64,000 nt of DNA from Paenibacillus polysaccharolyticus (GCF_900102085.1 NZ_FMVM01000003.1:310001-374000); one strand, 5' to 3'. Shown: positions 43,672 through 52,970, counted from the stretch's first letter. The notes: generated by a model not told the origin, from the sequence alone. Numbers and translations: made by a program.

Positions 43672-44009
43672 CGGGTTGGACGCTCCTTTGATCTCCCGCA
43701 TATTGCAGGTTGATATCATGCAACGGAAATTGATTGATGTCATGATTTGTTTATGGTCTGTTTATATAACTAGACCTATTATAATTCACACGTCCACTCC
43801 GATGAAAGAATTACCTGCTAATCGCTGTTATCCCCAGATTTTTTGGATTCCCTTTTGCTAAAGGGGAAAATCCGGTGATGAGCCTATGCTTACAAAGTAG
43901 CTTTCTTTCAGGAAGCTTTTAGGCGAGCGCTTCGCTTTTTCAGGTATTTTCTGTCCTCTCCGTTCAAGTGTGAATATATGGTTCTATCTATATACAGAGG
44001 TAGCGCCGT
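43672..44009. other. Intergenic region bshB1-bshA, 338 bp
   Basis: Two hairpins are visible: GGATT..CCCTTT/AAAGGG..ATCC at 43845-43873, without a T-tract in the minus direction, and AGCTT/AAGCT-type pairing near 43901-43920, which could be a weak terminator for bshB1. No ORF with a ribosome site and no known RNA motif was found. Confidence 0.45.
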
Positions 44010-44699
44010 TTAGACGCCAAACTGTTTCACTACATAAGGCGTTATCGTTGCAAATCCTTCTGCAAACGGGATTAAGCTACGTTGTCCAAGTAAGGAATCA
44101 CGTGCCCTCACTCGTTCGATATAACCTTGATTCAGCGGTGTAGATACGATGCCTGCACCCTGCTCGAACTGAGATCGATAACAGCGAAGCGAGGCTTCCT
44201 TTTGTTCATAGTGTTCCGTAATATCCACAATCAAATCCGTAGGACCGATATCGTTGATAAAGTAAAAATAAGTTTCCTTCACTTGTACAGCTGGCATGTC
44301 CGGCATATAATTTCGAAGCTTCGCGTTAAATACCGCTTCTTGCACGAGTTTGCTACACATAATATGATCGGGATGCCGATCCTCCCAGTAAGGTGCAAAA
44401 ACAATTCGAGGTGCATGTCTGCGAATCTCAGCGGTAACCGCTTCTACATGTTCTGGTGTAACATACAGCCCCCGGTCAGGTAATTCGAGATTTGTTCGAC
44501 ACGAAAGACCGAGGACGCGTGAGGCTTGCTCCGCTTCCTCGGTTCTACGCTCCACGGTGCCATTGGAGGACATCTCGGCACGAGTCAGGTCACATACGCC
44601 TACCTTTAACCCGGCAGCCGTATGTTTCGCAATCGTTCCAGCCATGCCAATCTCGGCATCGTCCGCATGTGCACCGAAGATAAGAATATCTAGACTCAT
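44010..44699 (-). CDS. bshB1: Bacillithiol synthesis deacetylase BshB1
   Basis: A LmbE/PIG-L family zinc deacetylase (229 residues) removing the acetyl group from GlcNAc-malate. Zinc motif [11 protein letters not shown] (residues 8-18) and [10 protein letters not shown] with the second metal His are clear. It overlaps mgsA by ATGA and follows the mgsA-bshB1 order of B. subtilis. Confidence 0.94.
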   Translation of the reverse strand: MSLDILIFGAHADDAEIGMAGTIAKHTAAGLKVGVCDLTRAEMSSNGTVERRTEEAEQASRVLGLSCRTNLELPDRGLYVTPEHVEAVTAEIRRHAPRIVFAPYWEDRHPDHIMCSKLVQEAVFNAKLRNYMPDMPAVQVKETYFYFINDIGPTDLIVDITEHYEQKEASLRCYRSQFEQGAGIVSTPLNQGYIERVRARDSLLGQRSLIPFAEGFATITPYVVKQFGV

Positions 44700-45136
44700 T
44701 GAGAGTCACCTGTATTCAATCCAGCGTCCGGCTTATACTTATGTACGAGTTCCCTCCAGGCAAAATCGCCGCGGTCAAGAGCTTTAACAAGGATCTCGGC
44801 TGTTGCAATATTGGTAGCCAGTGGAATGCCCTGAACATCGCACAGGCGAAGCAGTGCATTAATGTCCGGCTCATGGGGTTGTGCCATTAACGGATCACGA
44901 AGGAAAATGATCAGATCCATCTCGTTTTGTGCAACCAACGCTCCAATCTGTTGGTCTCCCCCAAGTGGCCCTGATTCAAAACGATGAATCTGCAGGGATG
45001 TACCTTCCATAATACGAAGACCTGTCGTACCTGTTGAATATAATTGATGGTCTGTAAACACAGGCTCATAGGCCGTAACGAAGTTTACCATTTCTTCTTT
45101 TTTACGATCGTGGGCAATAAATGCGATTTTCAACAT
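44696..45136 (-). CDS. mgsA: Methylglyoxal synthase
   Basis: MgsA converts dihydroxyacetone phosphate to methylglyoxal, a phosphate-releasing bypass of lower glycolysis. The 146-residue protein has [36 protein letters not shown] (catalytic Asp region) and FLRDPL. The ATG at 45136 is the best start although its AAGGAG is about 13 bases away. Methylglyoxal is detoxified with bacillithiol, encoded next door. Confidence 0.95.
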   Translation of the reverse strand: MLKIAFIAHDRKKEEMVNFVTAYEPVFTDHQLYSTGTTGLRIMEGTSLQIHRFESGPLGGDQQIGALVAQNEMDLIIFLRDPLMAQPHEPDINALLRLCDVQGIPLATNIATAEILVKALDRGDFAWRELVHKYKPDAGLNTGDSQ

Positions 45137-45154
45137 GACAATCTTCAATCTCCT

Positions 45155-45958
45155 TTAGTCGATAAAGTGGTCAAAGCCGTAAACGAGTCCTGTATATTCC
45201 ATCACCTTTTGTACACCGATCTTGACTCCTGGCATATAACCAGCACGCTCATATGAATCATGACGAATTTTCAGCGACTGTCCGTAATCGCCAAATACAA
45301 CTTCCTGCTGTGCGAATACACCTGGCAAACGCACGCTGTGAATGCGGAATCCGTTATAATATCCACCACGTGCACCCTCAATCGTTTCTTCTTCGTTCGG
45401 ATTGCCTTGACGAATTTCTTCACGATTGGCTGCAATCAATTCAGCTGTTTTGATCGCTGTTCCTGAAGGTGCATCCAGCTTCTGATCGCCATGGTATTCA
45501 ATGATCTCTACGTTAGGCATATGTTTGGCTGCCTGTGCTGCAAAACGCATCATAAGGATGGCTCCAATCGAGAAGTTAGGCGCGATCAGTCCGCCAATAC
45601 CTTTCTCCTGGCATTGCTTGTCCAACTGTTCAATCTGCTCCGGCGTAAAGCCGGTAACACCCATGACGGGTCTTACGCCATGGCGGATAGCAATCTCTGT
45701 ATGAGCAAAAGCAAATTGAGGCACTGTAAAGTCAACCATGACCTGTGGTTTGGTTTCAGCAAAAGCCATCTCGATATCATCGGTTACCAATACGCCACAC
45801 TCTGGCAGTCCTACCAGCGTTCCTGCATCCGTGCCTGCTCCGGAGCGGTTGACAGCGGCTGCAAGTTCCAAATCCGGGTCTTGCAGTACCAGTTTCACAA
45901 CTTCACGGCCCATTCGTCCAGCCGCTCCGATCACGGCAACTCTTATCACTTCACTCAT
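45155..45958 (-). CDS. dapB: 4-hydroxy-tetrahydrodipicolinate reductase
   Basis: DapB (267 residues) reduces the dihydrodipicolinate intermediate of lysine and diaminopimelate synthesis. N-terminal VAVIGAAGRMGREV is the NAD(P) site; the catalytic EYHGDQKLDAPSGTA segment is present. GAAGGAG precedes the ATG. Confidence 0.97.
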   Translation of the reverse strand: MSEVIRVAVIGAAGRMGREVVKLVLQDPDLELAAAVNRSGAGTDAGTLVGLPECGVLVTDDIEMAFAETKPQVMVDFTVPQFAFAHTEIAIRHGVRPVMGVTGFTPEQIEQLDKQCQEKGIGGLIAPNFSIGAILMMRFAAQAAKHMPNVEIIEYHGDQKLDAPSGTAIKTAELIAANREEIRQGNPNEEETIEGARGGYYNGFRIHSVRLPGVFAQQEVVFGDYGQSLKIRHDSYERAGYMPGVKIGVQKVMEYTGLVYGFDHFID

Positions 45959-46058
45959 CTTGGCTGCATCTCCTTCACTATGTTAGTTCATCTAGTCGTG
46001 TTAACCCATGCATCTCATCCAGTCTGTATTTATTATAACACTCGACTGTGAATATCAA

Positions 46059-46583
46059 TTACTGCATCGATTTCAACCGTTGCTTCGTTTGTTGTAACAT
46101 CTGATACAACTGCCTGTTCTGCGGATCAAGCACAATTGCATCCTGTAACACCTGAAGGGCACTTTCGTATTCGTTCAGATCGCTGTGAGCAAGAGCCAGC
46201 ATCACATGTGCCTCCACAGACAGTGGATCCAGCCTAATGGCTTCTTTAAGAAGTTGGGAAGCCTCGACATATGGCTTGCTTGATTCTGTTCCAGCCTGCT
46301 CAAGCAGTAATTTGGCTCTAACTGTAAGTTGCTTCGCTTCAAGTGTCTGCAGATGAAGCACATATTCTTCGGCACCTTCGGATAGTTCCACCGCCTTGCG
46401 GGCATATTCGAGTGCAGGAAGCAAATGTTTGCTTCGGGCGTGCGTTATGGAACAGCGATAATATAACTCGGCATGCTCCGGGTGAGCATGAATAGCCGCT
46501 TCGAACCAGCGAATGGCTTGCTCAAAATCATTTTGCAATATACAGCGGTAAGCCTGCTGCATATAATCTTCCGGTTTCATCAT
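46059..46583 (-). CDS. Tetratricopeptide-repeat protein
   Basis: The start is placed at the ATG at 46583 (GGGAGGG eight bases upstream). The 174-residue product is almost all TPR helices, e.g. AYRCILQNDFEQAIRWFEAAI, AELYYRCSITHARSKHLLPALEYARKAVEL and LLKEAIRLDPLSVEAHVMLALAHSDLNEYESALQVLQDAIVLDP. It lies between the MazG-like gene and dapB. It is likely a scaffold or interaction protein; partners are unknown. Confidence 0.78.
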   Translation of the reverse strand: MMKPEDYMQQAYRCILQNDFEQAIRWFEAAIHAHPEHAELYYRCSITHARSKHLLPALEYARKAVELSEGAEEYVLHLQTLEAKQLTVRAKLLLEQAGTESSKPYVEASQLLKEAIRLDPLSVEAHVMLALAHSDLNEYESALQVLQDAIVLDPQNRQLYQMLQQTKQRLKSMQ

Positions 46584-46633
46584 CAAGCTGACCCTCCCCG
46601 TGCGGGTGATGGTACAGCATATGTAATCTACGC

Positions 46634-46963
46634 CTAATCGGTGTTTTTTGGAGTCCACCGATTTGCGTCGCGGGTATTAAATTTATGCATAACTTTGTCA
46701 TGCGCTTCAGCCAGATCAATACCGAGCGAGTTTGCAAAGCAGATAGTGATAAATAAAATATCACCAAGTTCAAGTTCAATTGAATTGGCAGCTTCGGAAG
46801 CTTTCTTCGGTTTCTCTCCGAACTCGTGATTCACTTCACGGGCAAGCTCTCCAACCTCTTCAGACATCCGGGCCAGCATGGCCAGAGGACTGAAATATCC
46901 CTCTTTAAATTGAGAAATATAGAGGTCAACCTCACGCTGCATTTCCGCCATACTTTTCTCCAT
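46634..46963 (-). CDS. MazG-like nucleotide pyrophosphohydrolase (YpjD-like)
   Basis: The 109-residue all-helical protein has the MazG/dUTPase-like metal motif EEVGELAREVNHEFGE (EExxE) and ELGDILFITICFAN (ExxD). It matches B. subtilis YpjD, which also precedes dapB. Family members hydrolyse nucleoside triphosphates to monophosphates and clean the nucleotide pool. AGAAGGAGAA precedes the ATG. Confidence 0.9.
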   Translation of the reverse strand: MEKSMAEMQREVDLYISQFKEGYFSPLAMLARMSEEVGELAREVNHEFGEKPKKASEAANSIELELGDILFITICFANSLGIDLAEAHDKVMHKFNTRDANRWTPKNTD

Positions 46964-47158
46964 GAGAGCAGGTTCTCCTTCTATTCTGATGTCGTGTTTG
47001 TTCCTAATAATATCAGTTATTGATGTTTACTTCCACCATCCTACGGTACAAATCATGATTAATGTCCGGCATAATCATTTTTAAAGACTATAGAAACAGG
47101 TATACTAAGATGGGAATGATGACTTCCTCATTCTAATTCAAGTACAGAGAGGGATCTT

Positions 47159-48028
47159 ATGAGCACTACCAAAACGTGGATTCAACTAAAACTTGTACTC
47201 CCAATACTGTTGGGTACAGCTTTATACGCCTTTGGGCTTCTTTATTTTATTATCCCCAATCAGTTGATGGAGGGCGGACTTACCGGGGTTACCGTGCTCA
47301 TTAACTATGCCTTCGGGGTTTCCCCGTCCCTCACCACTCTTATTTTAAATGTTCCGTTATTTCTGATTGGGCTTAAAGTGCTCGGTAGCAGACAGATGAT
47401 TTATACCGGAGTCGGGATTGGGGCGTTGACCTTATTTCTGTGGCTGTTTGAGAAAATGATTCATCAAGGCTGGATTGAACCATTACATACCGAGAATGAT
47501 CTTCTCTTGGCCGCATTATATGCAGGGGTTACCTTGGGAGCCGGGCTTGGCATCGTGTTCCGCTGGGGCGGTACGACAGGTGGTTCCGACATTATCGCGC
47601 GTATCCTGAATCGAAAATATGGGTGGAGTATGGGACGAGTGCTGTTAGGTATCGACTTTGTGATCATTGGCCTTTCCCTCATTTACATTCCCAAGGAAAA
47701 AATTCTGTATACACTCGTAGCTGTGTTTATTGCATCGAAGGTTATCGATTTCATTCAGGAAGGTGCCTATTCAGCCCGTGCATTTATGATCATCAGCGAT
47801 CATGCTCCCGAGATTGCCGATCAAATCACCAAAGATATGGATCGCGGCGTTACGCTCATTCCAGCCATCGGCGCTTACTCGAAACAAGCAAAGCATATGG
47901 CCTACTGTGTTATTTCCAGGCAAGAATTTCGCAGGTTACAAACGATTGTACGTTCCATTGATCCCAGGGCATTTGTCATTATCAGTGATGTACACGATGT
48001 GCATGGGGAAGGTTTTAAAGAAAGCTGA
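47159..48028 (+). CDS. ypjC: YitT/YpjC-family membrane protein (DUF161-DUF2179)
   Basis: The 289-residue protein has about five membrane helices in the first 190 residues (FGLLYFIIPNQLMEGGLTGVTVL; GITLGAGLG-like and WGGTTGGSDIIARIL) and a cytoplasmic DUF2179 domain at about 200-285 (GVTLIPAIGAYSKQAKHMAYCVISRQEF). It has the same place as B. subtilis ypjC. The biochemical role is unknown. It is one of few plus-strand genes in this half. Confidence 0.88.
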   Translation: MSTTKTWIQLKLVLPILLGTALYAFGLLYFIIPNQLMEGGLTGVTVLINYAFGVSPSLTTLILNVPLFLIGLKVLGSRQMIYTGVGIGALTLFLWLFEKMIHQGWIEPLHTENDLLLAALYAGVTLGAGLGIVFRWGGTTGGSDIIARILNRKYGWSMGRVLLGIDFVIIGLSLIYIPKEKILYTLVAVFIASKVIDFIQEGAYSARAFMIISDHAPEIADQITKDMDRGVTLIPAIGAYSKQAKHMAYCVISRQEFRRLQTIVRSIDPRAFVIISDVHDVHGEGFKES

Positions 48029-48063
48029 GACTTTATTTTTACGATAGTAAATATGCAAAAAAA

Positions 48064-48124
48064 GAAACCTCTTCCCACAGCAAGACGTCAGTCTAACGGC
48101 TGTCTTTGTGGTAAGAGGTTTTCG
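48064..48124. terminator. Bidirectional terminator between ypjC and ypjB
   Basis: AAACCTCTT.CCACA.CAAGAC pairs with GTCTTTGTGG.AAGAGGTTTT. It lies between convergent genes with A/T blocks on both sides. Confidence 0.82.
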
Positions 48125-48169
48125 TTGTTCAGTTTATGATATATCTATCATGATAAATAGGGAAAATGA

Positions 48170-49039
48170 CTAGCGGCGATATGTAAAAATATCCTGTTGC
48201 TCGGCACGATACTTACGGTACCCCGCATAACTCAGCGTAGCAACAATGACAGAACTAATTATTAGCCCTGCTGCCCGGCGGTCTGGCCCCTGTACATAGG
48301 GCACAAAGGCACTCTCATCCTTTTCACGTCCAAACAGTTGATTGACTAACTCCTCTCCATGTTCGGTCATGCTACGGAGCTGTGATCGATCAGACTGCTT
48401 TGCATGTGTCAGTCCTTTGAGATGGGATAACCAAGCATCCATTTGAGCGATCTGATACGGCTCAAGCCGAATGATCGCCGCTGGACGGATCGTTTCATAG
48501 TGCTCTTCAAGAACACTAAAGCGATTAGTCAGAATCGCTGCACTGTTGTTCTGATTAACTGCCAGTGATAACGCATCCAGATCGTTCTTCACAATTTTAT
48601 AATATTGGAGCCAGAGCGGTTTAGCCGGATTGGCCAGACTGTCCGTAGCAAGTCTGAGTTTGGCTGAAGCTTGCTGAAGCAGATGTCTATCCCCTTTGAA
48701 TTTAGCTGTAGCCTCCTTGACTTCTACCACCGTTTCGGACAACGCATGAATTCCCTCAACAGAGGTTTGACCCTCAAACGAGACATGCGCCAGACTATTC
48801 CCGATACGCGTAACGCTGGCACGTACTTCCTCCATGTTATTTTCAAGCACCCTGCGATATAGCACAGTAGCCTCTTCATTCATTTGTGCAATGGTATAAG
48901 TTGAGGAAACTTCCTGATTCACATTTGGTTTGAATTCACCACTTTGCGCGGATACCCTGTACGAAGCATTGGTCCAAAGCAGCAGAGCCATGAGTGATAT
49001 CGTCAACCATCCCGCTAGACTCCTGAATGTTCTCTTCAT
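48170..49039 (-). CDS. ypjB: Sporulation protein YpjB
   Basis: I chose the ATG at 49039 (GGGAGGG six bases upstream), giving 289 residues. A signal-anchor or signal peptide (about 1-32) precedes a largely helical extracytoplasmic domain, and one membrane helix near the C-terminus (about 258-275, AAGLIISSVIVATLSYAGY) is followed by basic residues. This layout and the ypjA-ypjB-ypjC context match the sporulation-associated YpjB family. The mechanism is unknown. Confidence 0.82.
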   Translation of the reverse strand: MKRTFRSLAGWLTISLMALLLWTNASYRVSAQSGEFKPNVNQEVSSTYTIAQMNEEATVLYRRVLENNMEEVRASVTRIGNSLAHVSFEGQTSVEGIHALSETVVEVKEATAKFKGDRHLLQQASAKLRLATDSLANPAKPLWLQYYKIVKNDLDALSLAVNQNNSAAILTNRFSVLEEHYETIRPAAIIRLEPYQIAQMDAWLSHLKGLTHAKQSDRSQLRSMTEHGEELVNQLFGREKDESAFVPYVQGPDRRAAGLIISSVIVATLSYAGYRKYRAEQQDIFTYRR

Positions 49040-49105
49040 GGACATCCCTCCCATCATCAATGTATGGCGAGGGATGGCTGGTTAGAACAAGCTAAGCTGG
49101 TATAC

Positions 49106-49738
49106 TCAGGCTCTTTTAGCCTGCTTTAACGCAAGCCAAGCCGCAACAATGCTCGCGATGGTCAACGTGACTGTAAAATTACGAACAGCCTGTACATGTT
49201 GGTACAGCGTTGCAGGCAACCACGGGTAAATATCGTATGTATAATCCATCGTATCATTCAACAATGTCCAGAGACCTGCCACAATCAATGACAACCATCG
49301 GAAGCCGAAGAAGCGTACATATATCAGTGCTTCAATTGCCATGGCACTATGGGAAGCGATCAGCATCCAGTCCTGCCAGTGCTGTGCTCCTCCTTGAGAC
49401 CAGCCAGCAAAAATGATAGATACAGCCCATACGCCATATTTAACAGAGGTAACTACAGCGAGTGCCTGGATAATATGTCCAATTCGTTGCAGGACTGCCG
49501 ACTTTACAGGATACAGTACCCACAACAGCGCTAATGTAAAAAACAAGCTTGCTGTTGGGCTATCTGGCACAAATACGATCTGCCATACTGGCTGGTGGGC
49601 AAGAGTCCATTTCATTTGTTCACCATACCAGATATACCCGTAAACCGTACCAAGCGCATTACACCAGAACAAAAGCCACAGAAAATACCGATTGGTTAAA
49701 AACTCCCTGCTCCAAAAAAACGATAAAGCCACGACCAC
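49106..49738 (-). CDS. ypjA: YpjA-like membrane protein (DUF1405)
   Basis: A polytopic protein of about 210 residues with five or six membrane helices (RYFLWLLFWCNALGTVYGYIWYG; SLFFTLALLWVLYP; FVPDSPTAS between helices). The gene lies between qcrC and ypjB as in B. subtilis. The start is uncertain: GTG at 49756, 49738 or 49732 are all possible, and I prefer 49738 for its ribosome-site spacing. No function is known. Confidence 0.82.
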   Translation of the reverse strand: MVVALSFFWSREFLTNRYFLWLLFWCNALGTVYGYIWYGEQMKWTLAHQPVWQIVFVPDSPTASLFFTLALLWVLYPVKSAVLQRIGHIIQALAVVTSVKYGVWAVSIIFAGWSQGGAQHWQDWMLIASHSAMAIEALIYVRFFGFRWLSLIVAGLWTLLNDTMDYTYDIYPWLPATLYQHVQAVRNFTVTLTIASIVAAWLALKQAKRA

Positions 49739-49813
49739 TGCACCTTCTTCCTTCACTCATTCTTGACACTTCATCTCGATTACCGAATTTCAGATATTAT
49801 CAAAATAGACTTC

Positions 49814-49848
49814 AAAAAAACCTGACCGCATAACGATCAGGTTTTTTC
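49814..49848 (-). terminator. Terminator after qcrC
   Basis: AAAAAACCTGA pairs with TCAGGTTTTTT just after the qcrC stop. Confidence 0.85.
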
Positions 49849-49860
49849 ATTAATTCGATT

Positions 49861-50748
49861 TTACTGTTCTGCCTTCTGTTTCGCAAGCCATTCGGCTAGA
49901 TGAGTGATTTCGTCATCGGTAACACCTTGGGCTATAGCTTGGTCATACATTGCAGGCATTCCATTGTAGCCCTCTTTAATAATCGTCACAATCTCTTCTT
50001 GACTGTGCTTGTCACCGACGCCACGAAGAGAAGGTGCGTTGCCTTGGCCTTTCATATCGGTTGCGTGACAGCCAATACATCCAGCCTTTTTGTACGTTTC
50101 CATCGCAGAATCGTCCTTGTCAACAATCGCGACTTCCTCCTGCTGCTGTCCCGGTGCATTAGAAGTAGGCAAGCCCTGTTCATGTTTCTCCAGAGCCTCT
50201 TCCTCCCGCTGAATATGCTCCGGCTTCTGTCCTGACGCTTCAAGCTCGTGCTTGTAGTGTGTCCACGCTACATTTGTCAGATAGAATACCGAGATAACGG
50301 ACAGTAACATTAAAGCTGAGGCAATTGGACGTTTGTAGAAACGACGCTCTTTCCCCGTATCCAGGAAAGGAGCCAGCAGCAGAGCTCCGAATGCGACACC
50401 GCTGACACCCAGTACACCCAGCAGGACATAATCTCCAGATGCATAAGGATATTTCAAATACTGATACAGGAAAAGAAAGTACCAGTCTGGCATCGGGATA
50501 ACCGATGCACTTGGATTAGCCGGATAACCGAGAGGTGCAGGTTCCGAGATGGTCAACACGAGAATGCCGACCAGAACAACAACCCCGACCATCCACTCTT
50601 TGAGCAAGAAGTTAGGAATAAATGCTTCCGATTTGCCGGGATATGCCGTGTAATCAGGTGGAGTAATGAACCCCGACCCTTTGCGGACGCGTGAATCACC
50701 GACAAAGATAACTTTTTCCTCATCATTGCCCTTGTGCCCGTGAGCCAT
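49861..50748 (-). CDS. qcrC: Menaquinol:cytochrome c reductase, cytochrome b/c subunit
   Basis: QcrC (295 residues) combines the C-terminal part of cytochrome b (three membrane helices; PNFLLKEW, PDWYFLFLYQYLKYP) with a C-terminal c-type haem domain carrying CIGCH (about residue 225) and a Met ligand candidate in GMPAM. This split and fusion is typical of Bacillales bc complexes. The region between helices and haem domain is charged and flexible. Confidence 0.96.
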   Translation of the reverse strand: MAHGHKGNDEEKVIFVGDSRVRKGSGFITPPDYTAYPGKSEAFIPNFLLKEWMVGVVVLVGILVLTISEPAPLGYPANPSASVIPMPDWYFLFLYQYLKYPYASGDYVLLGVLGVSGVAFGALLLAPFLDTGKERRFYKRPIASALMLLSVISVFYLTNVAWTHYKHELEASGQKPEHIQREEEALEKHEQGLPTSNAPGQQQEEVAIVDKDDSAMETYKKAGCIGCHATDMKGQGNAPSLRGVGDKHSQEEIVTIIKEGYNGMPAMYDQAIAQGVTDDEITHLAEWLAKQKAEQ

Positions 50749-50770
50749 TACGTTTCCTCCCTTCTTTGGT

Positions 50771-51442
50771 TTATAGTGGTCCCGAAATGCCCTGTCTGCG
50801 GATCATGATAAAGTGTCCGACCAGAAGCACCAGAAGCACCGCAGGGAGGAAGAAGACGTGCAATGCGAAGAATCGTGTCAGCGTCTGTGCACCAACGATG
50901 GTTCCTCCTTGCAGGAATTCTTTGATAATTGGTCCAAGCCAAGGTACGGTGTTGGCAATCTCCAGCGTTACTTTTGTTGCAAAATACGCTTTGTTATCCC
51001 AAGGCAACAAATATCCTGTCAGACCGAGACCGAGCATGACGAAGAAAATCAACATGCCGACAACCCAGTTCATTTCACGCGGAGCCTTGTATGAGCCTGT
51101 AAAGAATACACGCATCGTATGTAGGAACATCATGACGATAACCAAACTGGCCCCCCAATGGTGCATACCGCGTACAATCTGACCAAAAGCTACTTTCGTC
51201 TGCAAATACTCAACACTTGCATACGCGTTAATAATATCTGGAACGTAGTACATCGTCAGGAACATACCTGACAGAATCTGAATAACTGTAATAAAGAACG
51301 TTAATCCGCCAAAACAGTATACGAATGCGGAAAAGTGATGCGCCGGGTTTACATGCTCTGGCACTTCATGATCCGCAACGTCCCGCCATATTGGCGTGAT
51401 GTCAAGACGCTCGTCAATCCAGTCATAGACATTTTTAAACAT
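50771..51442 (-). CDS. qcrB: Menaquinol:cytochrome c reductase, cytochrome b subunit
   Basis: QcrB (223 residues) is the four-helix cytochrome b core. The haem-ligand histidines lie in MHHWGASLVIVMMFLHTMRVFFTGSYK (helix B) and FALHVFFLPAVLLVLLVGHFIM (helix D); GYLLPWDNKAYFATKV is the quinol-site region. GGAGGCG precedes the ATG, 15 bp after qcrA. Confidence 0.97.
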   Translation of the reverse strand: MFKNVYDWIDERLDITPIWRDVADHEVPEHVNPAHHFSAFVYCFGGLTFFITVIQILSGMFLTMYYVPDIINAYASVEYLQTKVAFGQIVRGMHHWGASLVIVMMFLHTMRVFFTGSYKAPREMNWVVGMLIFFVMLGLGLTGYLLPWDNKAYFATKVTLEIANTVPWLGPIIKEFLQGGTIVGAQTLTRFFALHVFFLPAVLLVLLVGHFIMIRRQGISGPL

Positions 51443-51457
51443 CTGCGTTCACGCCTC

Positions 51458-52000
51458 CTATTTCACTCGGGTGTTCGGAACAATCTCGCCCAGATAAACC
51501 CAGCCTTGTTCCTCCTTAACCACATATTCATCCAATGGTTTCGGGGCTACGGCAAGATTCTTCCCTTCCTTGTCATAGTGCGCGCCGTGACATGGGCAAT
51601 GGTACTCATTCGGGTAGTTTTTGTCACTGTTCCATCCCACTGTACATCCCAAATGCTTACAGATAGGTGAAAGCGCATAAATTTTCCCTTGTTCGTCCTT
51701 GCGAATCCAGGCCACCAACGAAGCATTACTCAAATACCAGCCATCCTGTTGTTTCAGTTCGAACGTAAATTCTTGAGGTTCATTTGTAATTTTGCTGATC
51801 TCAGCCACTTTGACAGAGGTTCCTTCTCCCTTGTGTTGCAAAATCGGGTCCACCGCAAAACGGACCATAGGAAGAATTGCACCGGCGGCCATGTAGGCTG
51901 TAGCTCCACCAAGCGTATACGTCAAAAACTGCCTGCGCGACATTTCCAATTTGCTTGGCGGTTTCATCGAGGCTTCGTGCTGGTCATGCTCACTGCTCAT
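51458..52000 (-). CDS. qcrA: Menaquinol:cytochrome c reductase, Rieske iron-sulfur subunit
   Basis: QcrA (180 residues) has an N-terminal membrane anchor preceded by SRRQFLTYTLGGATAYMA, a Tat-like twin-arginine sequence, and the 2Fe-2S ligands in CKHLGCTV and CPCHGAHYD. It takes electrons from menaquinol to the haem subunit. A strong promoter with direct repeats lies upstream, making this the first gene of qcrABC. Confidence 0.97.
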   Translation of the reverse strand: MSSEHDQHEASMKPPSKLEMSRRQFLTYTLGGATAYMAAGAILPMVRFAVDPILQHKGEGTSVKVAEISKITNEPQEFTFELKQQDGWYLSNASLVAWIRKDEQGKIYALSPICKHLGCTVGWNSDKNYPNEYHCPCHGAHYDKEGKNLAVAPKPLDEYVVKEEQGWVYLGEIVPNTRVK

Positions 52001-52082
52001 ACTGTCTCCAACCCCCTTTTTCAGCCAACTCTCTCAATCGTTTTCATTATCATAAATTCCACGACTTACTAGAACATACATA

Positions 52083-52111
52083 ATCATATAGTAGCCCTAG
52101 AACACCGTCAA
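52083..52111 (-). promoter_or_regulatory. Sigma-A promoter of qcrABC
   Basis: Minus strand TTGACG (52111-52106), 17 bases, TATGAT (52088-52083), about 80 bases before qcrA. Confidence 0.75.
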
Positions 52112-52112
52112 G

Positions 52113-52178
52113 AATTTGTCACACATTTTTAAGGTTCAATTGTAAGCGTTGTTAAAAAACTGTTGGAAATTTGTCACA
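52113..52178. repeat. Direct repeats AATTTGTCACA upstream of the qcrABC promoter
   Basis: AATTTGTCACA occurs at 52113-52123 and 52168-52178, 55 bp apart, the first one base from the -35 edge. A related TTTGTCAT follows at 52179. The position fits an activator or repressor site; the protein is not known. Confidence 0.5.
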
Positions 52179-52193
52179 TTTGTCATCAAGATG

Positions 52194-52616
52194 TCACCTT
52201 TTCCATAGGTCTCGAATGCATTGCCCGACATGTCGGGCAATTGTCCCTTCTTCGAGTTGCCCTGCTAGATCCTTTTGACTCAAAAGTAAATCCGCGGCTG
52301 GAATGTCCATCTCCACAAATGATCCATCTGCTGACATAATTACCACATACTTAAATCCAGAAGCTTTGAGTTCAGTCGACAAAGTATTTAATGTCATTGA
52401 CATTTGCGAACTTGCGTAATGATAGGCTGGGTACGTCATAATTCTTCCTTTAAAAGGAATCTCCACCGTATCCAGAAAATCTCTCAGCCGTTCCAGCGCT
52501 TCAGTCGCTTCAACCGGTGACTGTTTGCCGCTCATAGCCGTGAACGGAACAAGGCAGGTATCCAGATAGAGTTGCAGTTCAGCCCAGCTGTCTTGATTCA
52601 TCTCACTGAATTTCAA
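52194..52616 (-). CDS. ypiF: YpiF-like protein (DUF2487)
   Basis: I place the start at TTG (52616), about ten bases after AAGGGG, which gives a protein of 140 residues (KFSEMNQDSWAELQLYLDTCLVPFTAM); the frame continues 17 codons upstream without a convincing site. It is a soluble alpha/beta-looking protein matching B. subtilis YpiF, which also precedes qcrA. The role is unknown. Confidence 0.75.
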   Translation of the reverse strand: MKFSEMNQDSWAELQLYLDTCLVPFTAMSGKQSPVEATEALERLRDFLDTVEIPFKGRIMTYPAYHYASSQMSMTLNTLSTELKASGFKYVVIMSADGSFVEMDIPAADLLLSQKDLAGQLEEGTIARHVGQCIRDLWKR

Positions 52617-52721
52617 TTCCCTATATCCCCTTCCTATCCATTTTATTCCCATATTATATATGAGCATATGTTATAAAGCCAGATATTCATTCAATTTTTA
52701 GGTTTATATAAAAAAATATTA

Positions 52722-52754
52722 AAAAAAGGAATGCGCGGTTGCGCATTCCTTTTT
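52722..52754 (-). terminator. Terminator after the IDEAL gene
   Basis: AAAAAGGAATGCGC pairs perfectly with GCGCATTCCTTTTT around GGTT. Confidence 0.88.
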
Positions 52755-52790
52755 ATCCACTATTCATTTGAATGGTTCTATATTGATCCG

Positions 52791-52970
52791 TTAATTGATC
52801 GTCCTCAGTTCATCCGTCAGACTCCGGAAAGCTACTTCGTCTCCGGTAGCTAACGCTTTGTCGATTTCCAAATAAAGCTTTTCACTCTTCTGTTTGCGAA
52901 GCGCCTCGTCCCAAACCATCTCAGCCGCCAGCCCCAACATGACTTCATACGTAACTTTCATTTTATCCAA
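52791..52970 (-). CDS. Very small IDEAL-domain protein
   Basis: This 59-residue frame starts at TTG (52970), with a perfect GGAGGTG seven bases upstream. It encodes LYLEIDKALATGDEVAFRSLTDEL near the C-terminus, the IDEAL domain pattern (I-D-x-A-L-x-x-G-D-x-x-x-F-x-x-L-T-x-x-L). In B. subtilis the IDEAL domain at this locus is the tail of YpiB, which has a longer N-terminal domain; here only the IDEAL part remains, 23 bp after the carbonic-anhydrase-like gene. IDEAL helices bind partner proteins (for example in ComK and MecA-related adaptors). A strong terminator follows. Confidence 0.8.
   Translation of the reverse strand: MDKMKVTYEVMLGLAAEMVWDEALRKQKSEKLYLEIDKALATGDEVAFRSLTDELRTIN

Noticed and set aside
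43845-43873. Terminator between bshB1 and bshA
   Set aside because: The hairpin lacks a T-tract on the minus strand, so I list it only as an intergenic hairpin.
45136-45148. TTG start for mgsA at 45148
   Set aside because: It lies almost on top of the AAGGAG site, so it cannot be used; the ATG at 45136 also fits the family start.
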